64,000 nt of DNA, from the NCBI GenBank assembly GCA_902571135.1, contig CACGAU010000005.1:39743-103742 (forward strand), read 5' to 3'. The DNA comes from an uncultured Pelagibacteraceae bacterium (GTDB taxonomy: Bacteria > Pseudomonadota > Alphaproteobacteria > Pelagibacterales > Pelagibacteraceae). Positions 8,279 to 15,342 of this stretch are shown here, piece after piece; within the stretch, counting starts at the first letter, position 1, and the number at the start of each line of letters is the position of its first letter. Below the pieces are notes generated by a model that saw nothing but the letters and a program-made list of their open reading frames with translations, did not search any database and was not told where the DNA came from. A program made the translations under genes and the position numbers.

Positions 8279-8794
8279 ATGCCAAAGACTGCTAAAGCAA
8301 AGAAAAAAGTATCAAAACCTAAAACAAAAGTTGTAAGTAAAGCGAAACCAACTTCGACTAAAGTTGTTTCGCAAGGTCCTGTAAAAATTTCAAAAACTTA
8401 TGTTCCGAAAGATACTGAAAAATATATGTGTGAAAAACATAAAGTCTATTTCAGAATTAGACTAACTGAATGGAAGAAGGAACTAATCAAAGCTAACAAT
8501 GAAGCTCTTTATAATGGCGCGATGGATGACAATAACATTTCAGCTGATATTGTTGACCAGGCTAACTCATATATTGATAGCAATGTAGAGATGAAAGCAA
8601 TTAATAGACAAATTAAATTAATTTCAGAAATTGATAAGGCGTTGAGAAGAATTAGAGAAGATACTTATGGTTATTGTTTAGATACAGCAGAACCAATAGG
8701 ATTAAAAAGATTAATGGCAAGACCTGTTGCTAAATATACTATTGCTGCACAAGAAAAGCATGAAAAAGAGGAAAAAGTTCATGCTGATGACTAA
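8279..8794 (+). CDS. dksA: DksA-type RNA polymerase secondary-channel regulator
   Basis: A 171-residue DksA/TraR protein that, with ppGpp, adjusts RNA polymerase initiation, for example at rRNA promoters. The coiled-coil tip motif DxxDxA is present (D90, D93, A95). The C-terminal globular part reads YGYCLDTAEPIGLKRL (130-145) and ends ARPVAKYTIAAQEKHE. Only one cysteine (C133) remains of the four zinc ligands of E. coli DksA, a pattern common in alphaproteobacterial members. The first 35 or so residues are a lysine-rich tail (AKAKKKVSKPKTK) with no counterpart in short DksA proteins; it may contact nucleic acid, which is inference. A near-consensus promoter lies just upstream. Confidence 0.92.
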   Translation: MPKTAKAKKKVSKPKTKVVSKAKPTSTKVVSQGPVKISKTYVPKDTEKYMCEKHKVYFRIRLTEWKKELIKANNEALYNGAMDDNNISADIVDQANSYIDSNVEMKAINRQIKLISEIDKALRRIREDTYGYCLDTAEPIGLKRLMARPVAKYTIAAQEKHEKEEKVHADD

Positions 8795-8796
8795 AA

Positions 8797-8913
8797 ATGA
8801 AAAAGAAATCATCTAAGCAAAATTCAATCTCGTTCCTATTTGCTAAGAAATATATTTATTTTTACTATCCTTTTTTCTGGATTGTCTTGTTGATATATTT
8901 ATTTTTGAAATGA
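8797..8913 (+). CDS. Tiny membrane protein after dksA (38 aa)
   Basis: Two bases after the dksA stop, an ATG opens a 38-residue frame. It starts with a basic stretch (MKKKSSKQNS) followed by a single hydrophobic, aromatic-rich segment (YYPFFWIVLLIYLFLK). The basic-then-hydrophobic layout predicts one membrane helix with the N-terminus inside. Its end overlaps the next tiny ORF. No family is recognised. It is supported by position and composition only, so a chance ORF is possible. Confidence 0.5.
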   Translation: MKKKSSKQNSISFLFAKKYIYFYYPFFWIVLLIYLFLK

Positions 8914-9005
8914 ATAAAAAATTAATTTTAATTATTATTGTAATTGTTGCTATTGAATTTTCAGGTTATGGAATTCTTAGCACTCTTTATAGGTTATTTG
9001 GATAA
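8910..9005 (+). CDS. Tiny membrane protein (31 aa)
   Basis: An ATG at 8910 overlaps the stop of the preceding small ORF as ATGA. The frame gives 31 residues: MNKK, then LILIIIVIVAIEFSG as a membrane helix, then a short polar tail ending YRLFG. The ATGA coupling favours real translation as a third gene of the dksA unit. No homologue is recognised. It ends 5 bp before the convergent glutathione transferase gene. Confidence 0.45.
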   Translation: MNKKLILIIIVIVAIEFSGYGILSTLYRLFG

Positions 9006-9009
9006 ATCT

Positions 9010-9636
9010 TTAAGGTTTAGGAATTTTGGCTTCCTTATCCATAAAAGCGTAACCTTTAATAACAGCTTCACGATCTGCTATTTCTAAATACCATCTAGAT
9101 AAATTTTTATAATTTTTCAAACCAATATCATGCCATTCATGTCTTGCCATCCATGGCCAGGTTGCAATATCAGCAATTGTGTATTCAGGACCTGCAAGAA
9201 ATTTAGACTCTTTCAATCTTGTGTCTAATTCTCCATAAATTCTCTTAGTAATTTTAAAATATCTTTCCTCCCCAAATTCACTTTTGCCTGGATTGTAATG
9301 ATGAAATTGATGATGTTGACCGATCATAGGTCCAACAGTTCCCATTTGAGCCATCAACCACTGATTAATAACCAGTCTATCTTTTTCATTGTAAAATTTT
9401 CCACTTTTATCACCAAGATACATTAAGATTGCACCAGACTCGAATATACTTTTATTGTTCTCATGATCAATAATGACAGGAATTTTTCCAAACGGACTTA
9501 GCTTTATGAATTCTGGTTTGAATTGTTCATCTTTACCTAAATCAACTTTGGTTACTTTGTACTCATAACCAATTTCCTCAAGCATAATACTTATTTTCCA
9601 TCCATTTGGAGTGTTGGCAGAAAAAAGTTCTATCAT
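9010..9636 (-). CDS. Glutathione S-transferase family protein (YfcG-like)
   Basis: A 208-residue protein with an N-terminal thioredoxin-like domain (MIELFSANTPNGWKISIMLEE, ending with SPFGKIPVI and an ESGAI motif that binds the gamma-glutamyl part of glutathione) and an all-helical C-terminal domain with the ATYTIAD-type capping box seen here as EYTIADIATWPW. The TPNG active-site region is that of the YfcG/Nu-class, which show disulfide-reductase activity on glutathione. It is the last gene of the desaturase-ferredoxin-FNR unit, overlapping FNR by 4 bp, and may handle oxidised lipids or peroxides made by that pathway, which is inference. Confidence 0.88.
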   Translation of the reverse strand: MIELFSANTPNGWKISIMLEEIGYEYKVTKVDLGKDEQFKPEFIKLSPFGKIPVIIDHENNKSIFESGAILMYLGDKSGKFYNEKDRLVINQWLMAQMGTVGPMIGQHHQFHHYNPGKSEFGEERYFKITKRIYGELDTRLKESKFLAGPEYTIADIATWPWMARHEWHDIGLKNYKNLSRWYLEIADREAVIKGYAFMDKEAKIPKP

Positions 9637-10649
9637 TTTTTAACGCCAAGTCTTTCTTGTGCAGCTTTAGACGTAGTTGTAAATTCAAATCTTAATCTTT
9701 CATCAGGTTTAGCATATTTAAAACAGCCTCTAGCTGCCAATGCGCCCTCATGGAAACCTGAAAGAATTAATTTCAATTTTCCAGGATAAGAACAAATATC
9801 TCCAATTGCAAATATTCCATTTACATTGGTTTCGAAGTTTTCTGTATTTACCTGAACAGTTTTTTTATCAATATTTAACCCCCAATCTAAAATAGGACCA
9901 AGTTGCATAATCAAGCCAAAAAAACCTAACACATAATCAGATTTAATCTCCTTAATTTCACCTTCGTCGTGTTTTATTTTAAGAGTTTCAATTTGTTGTT
10001 CTCCACTTACAGAATCCATTTGATACTTTGTATATAAATTTAATTTTCCTTGATCATTAAGCTCTTTTACTTTTTGAACGCTTGCTTCTGCACCACTAAA
10101 ACCATCTCTTCTATGAATTAAGTTTACTTTAGAGTTATTTGACAATTCAATTGCCCAGTCTAATGCTGAGTCTCCTCCACCAAAAATTGAGATAGTTTTA
10201 TCTTTGAATATTGATTTATCTTTAATTGAGTAAAATAAAGATTTACCTTCAAATTTTTCACATTCTTTTACTGAAAATTTTCTAGGCTCAAAAGAACCAA
10301 CACCACCAGCTATTACAATTGCTGCAACATCAAACTCTACTCCACCAGAAGTTTTAACATGCCATCTATTTTGATTTTTTTTTAACTCTTCTACTCTTTC
10401 ATTTAAATGAAATTTGACATTGAAAGGTTTAATTTGTTTTAGAAGATTATTAGTTAATTCTTCACCAGTACACTCAGGAACTGCTGGAATGTCATAAATA
10501 GGTTTGTCGGGATAAAGCTCAATACATTGACCTCCAGCTTTATCAAGATTATCTACTATCTCGCAACTCAAACCTATAATTCCAAGTTGATGAGCACAAA
10601 ATAATCCTGTTGGTCCTGCTCCAATAATTAAAACATCTGTTTTATTCAT
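9633..10649 (-). CDS. Ferredoxin-NADP reductase, thioredoxin-reductase-like type
   Basis: A 338-residue FAD protein built like thioredoxin reductase but lacking its CxxC active site, as in the TrxR-like ferredoxin-NADP+ reductases (YumC group). It shows the FAD-binding GAGPTGL near residues 10-16, AGGQCIELYPDKPIYDIPA (about 39-57) typical of this group, a second Rossmann motif FGGGDSALDWA for NADP, and the C-terminal FAIGDICSYPGK FAD motif. It would pass electrons between NADPH and the ferredoxin encoded immediately upstream; the genes abut. The neighbouring desaturase is the likely electron acceptor, which is inference from context. Confidence 0.9.
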   Translation of the reverse strand: MNKTDVLIIGAGPTGLFCAHQLGIIGLSCEIVDNLDKAGGQCIELYPDKPIYDIPAVPECTGEELTNNLLKQIKPFNVKFHLNERVEELKKNQNRWHVKTSGGVEFDVAAIVIAGGVGSFEPRKFSVKECEKFEGKSLFYSIKDKSIFKDKTISIFGGGDSALDWAIELSNNSKVNLIHRRDGFSGAEASVQKVKELNDQGKLNLYTKYQMDSVSGEQQIETLKIKHDEGEIKEIKSDYVLGFFGLIMQLGPILDWGLNIDKKTVQVNTENFETNVNGIFAIGDICSYPGKLKLILSGFHEGALAARGCFKYAKPDERLRFEFTTTSKAAQERLGVKK

Positions 10650-10970
10650 CTAACCTTGCTTTGATGGAATGTTTACTTCTAATCCATCTAAATCATCTGA
10701 AACTGTAATCTGACAACTTAACCTGCTATTATTTTTTGGTTCAAATGCCATATCAAGCATATCTTCCTCACCATCCTCTTTTGCTGGAAGCTTATCTAAC
10801 CATTCTTGTTTGACATAAACATGGCAGGTAGCACACGCCATTCCTCCCCCACAATCTGCATCAATTCCTGGAATATCATTTTGAATTGCACCTTCCATTA
10901 CAGTTAATCCTTTTTGAACATCAACTGTATGAGTTTTGTTATCGTGAGTGTGGTATGTAATTTTTGCCAT
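10650..10970 (-). CDS. 2Fe-2S ferredoxin, adrenodoxin type
   Basis: A 106-residue ferredoxin with the cluster ligands C40, C46, C49 and C86, in the Cx5Cx2CxnC arrangement of the adrenodoxin/putidaredoxin branch ([14 protein letters not shown]). These proteins feed single electrons to oxygenases and desaturases. It lies between the desaturase (62 bp away) and the FNR gene, which follows with no gap. The trio makes a complete NADPH-FNR-ferredoxin-desaturase chain on paper. It is distinct from the Isc/Fdx assembly ferredoxin by context. Confidence 0.92.
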   Translation of the reverse strand: MAKITYHTHDNKTHTVDVQKGLTVMEGAIQNDIPGIDADCGGGMACATCHVYVKQEWLDKLPAKEDGEEDMLDMAFEPKNNSRLSCQITVSDDLDGLEVNIPSKQG

Positions 10971-11032
10971 GCGTTATATATAGTTTCTTATCTAAATTGA
11001 ACAAGTAAGTAAAATCATACTTAGTATATTTT

Positions 11033-12034
11033 TTAAATATTTTGAGGTTCAGGTATCTCTTTTTTTATAAAATAACTTGTATCTTCTTTTTGTTTTATAA
11101 GTGCTGGAATTATTTCTTTATAAGCATCAACTAAACCATTATTTGGCTTGGGTAATTGATCTTTTATATGATGGTGCAGCTTATCAAGATTATATGATGG
11201 GACAGTTGGAAACATATGGTGAGTTAAATGATATTCCATTTTCCAATATAAGAAGCTTAATATTGGATTTAAATACATTTCCCGTGATGTAACTCTGTGA
11301 TCTTTGATGTTCCTTGCAAGACCCGCATGTTGAGTAAAAGCAACAATTTTATGTAAAGTTTTTCCATAAAATTGTGGTAGTACAAAATATAATAAAGGCA
11401 TCCAAGAAGAAACGAGTATAGACCATAAAATAATTGATAACCAAATAGCAACATAAATTCTTGAAATAAAAATTGATTTTGGTTGTGCATTTTCTGGAAT
11501 GCTATCTTGCATAACTTTTGTTTTAATTCCTAGGGCATGTTGAATGATTTCAAACGAAATATGTTTTTTAAAGAAAACTAAATCTAAAAATGGAATTATA
11601 TTTATAATTAAACGCTTCGGTGTTTCTTTTAAATCATTTCCATATTCAATTTCATGATCAAATGGATTTTCTGTTGAGTAAGTGTTTCCGTGATGAACAA
11701 AGTGTGTGTATCTCCATCTTGTTGGTTCAAAATTGGCCATGTATGATGAAATATAATAAAAAAGTTCATTTAAGAATTTTGATTGAAATGCAGTTTTGTG
11801 ACCTGTCTCATGCCATAGTGGATTAGAGAAAGAATAAATATTTCCATAAACTAAAAACCAAAATACAGACCACCATGTACCCCAAGTTTGATATGCAAAA
11901 ATTCCTGTTACCAATAATAATCCAAAAAAAACTGAAACATGTTGAAGTCCTTTTAAATCTGATTTCTTAGAAAGCTCTTTAAGAACTTCTTTATCAACTT
12001 GGCATTTGTGCCATTTTTCTAATTTAACATCCAT
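11033..12034 (-). CDS. Membrane fatty-acid desaturase family protein
   Basis: A 333-residue membrane protein with the three histidine boxes of di-iron desaturases: HETGH at 75-79, HFVHH at 111-115 and HLTHH at 269-273, plus TQHAG at 235-239. Hydrophobic helices at about 33-70 and 190-225 flank the boxes. The family inserts double bonds or hydroxyls in acyl chains, and some relatives act on carotenoids. The product probably adjusts membrane lipids. It heads the ferredoxin-FNR-GST unit and lies just downstream of the proteorhodopsin terminator, so it probably has its own promoter in 12035-12078. The exact regiospecificity cannot be read. Confidence 0.85.
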   Translation of the reverse strand: MDVKLEKWHKCQVDKEVLKELSKKSDLKGLQHVSVFFGLLLVTGIFAYQTWGTWWSVFWFLVYGNIYSFSNPLWHETGHKTAFQSKFLNELFYYISSYMANFEPTRWRYTHFVHHGNTYSTENPFDHEIEYGNDLKETPKRLIINIIPFLDLVFFKKHISFEIIQHALGIKTKVMQDSIPENAQPKSIFISRIYVAIWLSIILWSILVSSWMPLLYFVLPQFYGKTLHKIVAFTQHAGLARNIKDHRVTSREMYLNPILSFLYWKMEYHLTHHMFPTVPSYNLDKLHHHIKDQLPKPNNGLVDAYKEIIPALIKQKEDTSYFIKKEIPEPQNI

Positions 12035-12078
12035 AGATAAAATTATGTATAGTTATTATACATAATTTTAATAAAGGT

Positions 12079-12114
12079 AAAAAAAAAGGGCAAGTACAAA
12101 AATTGTACCTGCCC
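12079..12114 (-). terminator. Rho-independent terminator of proteorhodopsin
   Basis: On the minus strand GGGCAGGTACAA and TTGTACTTGCCC form a 12-bp hairpin arm pair (one mismatch or wobble) around a TTT loop, followed by a run of T. It lies 21 bp past the proteorhodopsin stop and separates it from the desaturase unit. It is one of very few clear terminators in the window. Confidence 0.85.
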
Positions 12115-12134
12115 TTAATTTAAATTTTAGCTAA

Positions 12135-12908
12135 TTACTTAGCTCTTCTTCCGCTTGAACTAGTTGCAGCGGCCCAAATTACTAGACCAAATGCAATTTT
12201 GTTAATGAAGTCAGCTAAGTTGTAAACGACGTTAAGTGAGTCAGCGTCTACACCACCAGTTAGGTAACCAAATACATAACCTAATGGGTAAATTGCCCAA
12301 CCTACTGTAACGATCATTCTCATTGCTCCGAATGCAGTTACAAGAGCTTTGTTACCACTCTTCTGTGCAGCTTTACCAGCTTCACCTGAGAATACTTCAT
12401 AAAGAATGTATACCCAACCTGCCATTCCGATGATGAAACCAAGTGTAGCATTAATGTATCCTGCTTCACCTAAGTATCCACCGATTAGCATTACTAATGA
12501 ACCAATTAACAATCTCCAGAACATTCCAGAGTTTGCTTTACCAATAGCTGCTAGAATTAAATAGAATTCTACCATCTGTAATGGCACAGTGATTAACCAG
12601 TCAATGTATCTGTAAACAGTTGGCGAGTCTCCAGTAGCAACCCATACTTCTCTCATGTACATGTAGTGTATGAATGCAATACCAGTTACTAGACCAGCAA
12701 CAATAACTGATGTTCTCCAGCCTGATGCGACATTGCCTGCTTCCATGAAGAAGAAAGCAGTAGCTGCTAACATTCCCATAGAGATAACCCAGAATGAAAT
12801 TCCGACGAAGTCATCTTGCATCAACATCGTTGCGTCTGCTGCAATAGCTATACCTGAAAATCCAATCAGAGCCATAGCTGCTAAAGCAAACAATTTAAGT
12901 TTTTTCAT
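12135..12908 (-). CDS. Proteorhodopsin, light-driven proton pump (blue-type tuning residue)
   Basis: A 257-residue seven-helix retinal protein with an N-terminal signal sequence (about 1-24). All key residues are present. In this protein's numbering (the reference green proteorhodopsin numbers are 6 lower): H81 (H75), proton acceptor D103 (D97) in RYIDWLITVP, tuning residue Q111 (105), proton donor E114 (E108), and the retinal Schiff-base K237 (K231) in ADFINKIAFG. The Asp/Glu pair marks an outward proton pump, and Gln at the 105 position is the known blue-absorbing form of open-ocean waters. A strong AGGGAG ribosome site lies 7 bp before ATG and a dedicated terminator follows, fitting high expression. 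No retinal synthesis genes are adjacent. Confidence 0.97.
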   Translation of the reverse strand: MKKLKLFALAAMALIGFSGIAIAADATMLMQDDFVGISFWVISMGMLAATAFFFMEAGNVASGWRTSVIVAGLVTGIAFIHYMYMREVWVATGDSPTVYRYIDWLITVPLQMVEFYLILAAIGKANSGMFWRLLIGSLVMLIGGYLGEAGYINATLGFIIGMAGWVYILYEVFSGEAGKAAQKSGNKALVTAFGAMRMIVTVGWAIYPLGYVFGYLTGGVDADSLNVVYNLADFINKIAFGLVIWAAATSSSGRRAK

Positions 12909-12936
12909 AAAAAACTCCCTCTTCGTTAGTTTTTAT

Positions 12937-12970
12937 TAGTTTATATAAACTAGACTTAAGTTTCCTTAAG
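12937..12970 (-). promoter_or_regulatory. Candidate proteorhodopsin control region: palindrome and CTTAAG pair
   Basis: A perfect 16-bp palindrome, TAGTTTATATAAACTA, lies at 12937-12952 and contains a TATATA/TATAAA that could be the -10 box of the leftward proteorhodopsin promoter. Just upstream, CTTAAG occurs twice (12955-12960 and 12965-12970), exactly one helical turn apart. No good -35 is visible, so the repeats could be an activator site. Inference from sequence only. The intergenic region is shared with divergent prpE. Confidence 0.4.
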
Positions 12971-13115
12971 CCAATGACGCGGTTAATAGCAAATTAAATT
13001 AGATAAATGAAGACTTAATTGCGACTAATTCTCATTGATTTTACTTAATTTTTAAAATTAAATACAATTTATAAGTTAAAAATCAAAAAAAATAAGGAAT
13101 TCGAATCAGATCTTT

Positions 13116-15017
13116 ATGTCAAAGAAACTTCAAGAAATTTACGACAATTCATTAAAAAATCCTGAAAAATTTTGGCAAGAAGCGTCGCAAGATATCTTTT
13201 GGTTTAAAAAACCAACCAAAATTTTAAATAAATCAAACCCACCTTTCTACAAATGGTTTGAAGATGGAGTAACAAACACTTGTTATAACGCTTTGGACAT
13301 TCATATTGATCAAGGAAGAGGTAAGAGAACAGCTTTAATCTATGATAGTCCTATCACCGGTAACAAAAGTCAGTTCACTTATGAGGAATTAAGATCAAAA
13401 GTTTCCAAATTTGCGGGAGCATTAAAGGCTCAAGGTGCCAATAAAGGAGACCGGGTGATCATTTACATGCCAATGATCCCTGAAGCAGTTGTTGCTATGC
13501 TTGCTTGTGCTAGGATTGGAGCAATACACTCAGTAGTCTTTGGTGGTTTTGCCTCAAACGAGCTTGCAAGCAGAATAGATGACAGTAAAGCGAAAATATT
13601 AGTGACTGCTTCGTGTGGTTTTGAACCAGGAAGAACAGTTGAATACAAACCTCTTGTAGATGAGGCGATAAAAATAGCTAATCATAAAATTGAAAAAATG
13701 ATTTTATTCCAAAGACCTGGTCAAGAGGTTAAATTAAATGCTCCAAATGAGGTCAGTTGGGAAGAAGTAGTTTCAAATGCTAAAGATGCAGACTGTGTTG
13801 AGATGAACTCGAATGAGTTTGCCTATATTTTGTACACATCAGGTACAACTGGAACCCCCAAAGGGATAGTTAGAGACATTGGAGGCCACATTGTTGCTCT
13901 CAAATGGACTATGAAAAATATCTACAACATTGATACTGATGATATTTGGTGGTCTGCTAGTGATATTGGTTGGATTGTAGGACACTCATACATTGTCTAC
14001 GCTCCATTATTTAAAGGATGCACTACAGTTTTGTTTGAAGGTAAGCCCGTAGGAACACCAGATGCAGGAGCTTTTTGGAAAATCATTTCAGATTATAAAG
14101 TAAAATCTCTTTTTACAGCTCCAACAGCTTTTAGAGCCATAAAGAAAGAGGATCCTGAAGGTAAATTTTTCTCAAAATATGACCTAAGCAGTTTTGAAAG
14201 CTTATTCCTTGCTGGAGAGAGAGCTGATCCAGATACTATAAAGTGGGCTGAGAATTTACTTAAAGTTCCAGTTATTGATCATTGGTGGCAAACAGAGACA
14301 AGCTGGGCAATTAGCTCAAATTGTACTGGTATCGAAATGATGGAAACAAAATATGGTTCAGCCTGCAAAGCTGTCCCTGGATATGATGTCAAAATAATTA
14401 AACCAGATCAATCTTTGGCTAAACCAAATGAAATGGGAGACATAGTAGTAAAACTTCCATTACCTCCAGGTACATTCCCAACATTATGGAATGCAGATCA
14501 AAGATACAAAGAAAACTATATGTCTAATTATAAAGGGTATTATCAAACATACGATGCAGGCCACATTGATGATGATGGTTATATTTGGATTATGTCTAGA
14601 ACTGATGACATAATTAATGTAGCAGGTCATAGATTATCCACTGGTGCAATCGAAGAAGTGTTGTCAGAACATCAATCTGTTGCTGAATGTGCGGTACTTG
14701 GAATAGCGGATAAGTTAAAAGGTCAACTACCTATTGGATTGGTAGTATTAAAATCTGGTGTTGATAAAGATAATAAAACTATATCTAAAGAATGTGTCCA
14801 GATGGTAAGAGATAAAATTGGTCCTGTCGCTGCATTTAAAGTTGTAATTGTTATTAAGAGATTACCAAAAACTAGATCAGGAAAAATTTTAAGAGGAACT
14901 ATAAGAAAAATTGCAGATGGTATTGATTATAAGGTGCCACCTACAATTGATGATCCAGCAATTCTAACTGAAATCACAGAAGATTTGATTAATCACAAAA
15001 TCCTAAATAATGGTTAA
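13116..15017 (+). CDS. prpE: Propionyl-CoA synthetase (acetyl-CoA synthetase family)
   Basis: A 633-residue AMP-forming acyl-CoA ligase. It shows the AMP-binding motif YTSGTTGTPKGI (about 240-252), an ASCGFEPGR segment typical of the PrpE branch, DHWWQTETSWAI near 388-399, and the C-terminal catalytic lysine in PKTRSGKILRGTIRK. It converts short-chain acids, probably propionate or a relative such as acrylate or 3-hydroxypropionate, plus ATP and CoA to the acyl-CoA in the cytoplasm. Acetate as main substrate cannot be ruled out. It is divergent from proteorhodopsin across 207 bp. Its end overlaps the start of the SMR gene by 8 bp. Confidence 0.88.
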   Translation: MSKKLQEIYDNSLKNPEKFWQEASQDIFWFKKPTKILNKSNPPFYKWFEDGVTNTCYNALDIHIDQGRGKRTALIYDSPITGNKSQFTYEELRSKVSKFAGALKAQGANKGDRVIIYMPMIPEAVVAMLACARIGAIHSVVFGGFASNELASRIDDSKAKILVTASCGFEPGRTVEYKPLVDEAIKIANHKIEKMILFQRPGQEVKLNAPNEVSWEEVVSNAKDADCVEMNSNEFAYILYTSGTTGTPKGIVRDIGGHIVALKWTMKNIYNIDTDDIWWSASDIGWIVGHSYIVYAPLFKGCTTVLFEGKPVGTPDAGAFWKIISDYKVKSLFTAPTAFRAIKKEDPEGKFFSKYDLSSFESLFLAGERADPDTIKWAENLLKVPVIDHWWQTETSWAISSNCTGIEMMETKYGSACKAVPGYDVKIIKPDQSLAKPNEMGDIVVKLPLPPGTFPTLWNADQRYKENYMSNYKGYYQTYDAGHIDDDGYIWIMSRTDDIINVAGHRLSTGAIEEVLSEHQSVAECAVLGIADKLKGQLPIGLVVLKSGVDKDNKTISKECVQMVRDKIGPVAAFKVVIVIKRLPKTRSGKILRGTIRKIADGIDYKVPPTIDDPAILTEITEDLINHKILNNG

Positions 15018-15342
15018 AACTTATATCTTTTTAATCGCTGCAATATTTTGTGAGGTTGCCGGAACAATGTTGCTTCCTGTGTCACAAAACTTCACAAAGC
15101 TTGTGCCAACAGTTGCTCTATCTGCTTTTTATCTCACAGCTTTTTATTTATTAACTTTTGTGGTTAATAAACTTCCAATAGCAATTGTTTATGCAACATG
15201 GAGTGGTTTAGGAATTTTTACTATCGCAATCCTTGGATATATATTTTTTAAACAAACTCTAGCTTGGCAAGCAATTTTGGGATTGTTCTTAATTGTGATC
15301 GGTGTAATTTTGGTAAATAGTTTTACTGGCAAGCTTAGCTAA
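15010..15342 (+). CDS. Small multidrug resistance (SMR) family transporter
   Basis: A 110-residue protein with four membrane helices, the length and layout of EmrE/SugE-type antiporters. The essential membrane Glu of helix 1 is present in FCEVAGTMLLP (E15), and helix 3 has YATWSGLGIF, matching the conserved YAxWxGxG segment. These proteins exchange protons for cationic drugs, guanidinium or osmolytes as dimers. The substrate cannot be told. It overlaps the end of prpE and converges on pyrC with an 8-bp overlap of the coding ends. Confidence 0.88.
   Translation: MVKTYIFLIAAIFCEVAGTMLLPVSQNFTKLVPTVALSAFYLTAFYLLTFVVNKLPIAIVYATWSGLGIFTIAILGYIFFKQTLAWQAILGLFLIVIGVILVNSFTGKLS

Noticed and set aside
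9633..10649. Second thioredoxin reductase
   Set aside because: The redox CxxC pair of TrxB is missing and the gene adjoins a ferredoxin, so the ferredoxin-NADP reductase reading is better.
12670..12939. Plus-strand open frame of 89 codons
   Set aside because: Antisense shadow of the more GC-balanced proteorhodopsin gene, where codon choice leaves long open frames on the other strand.
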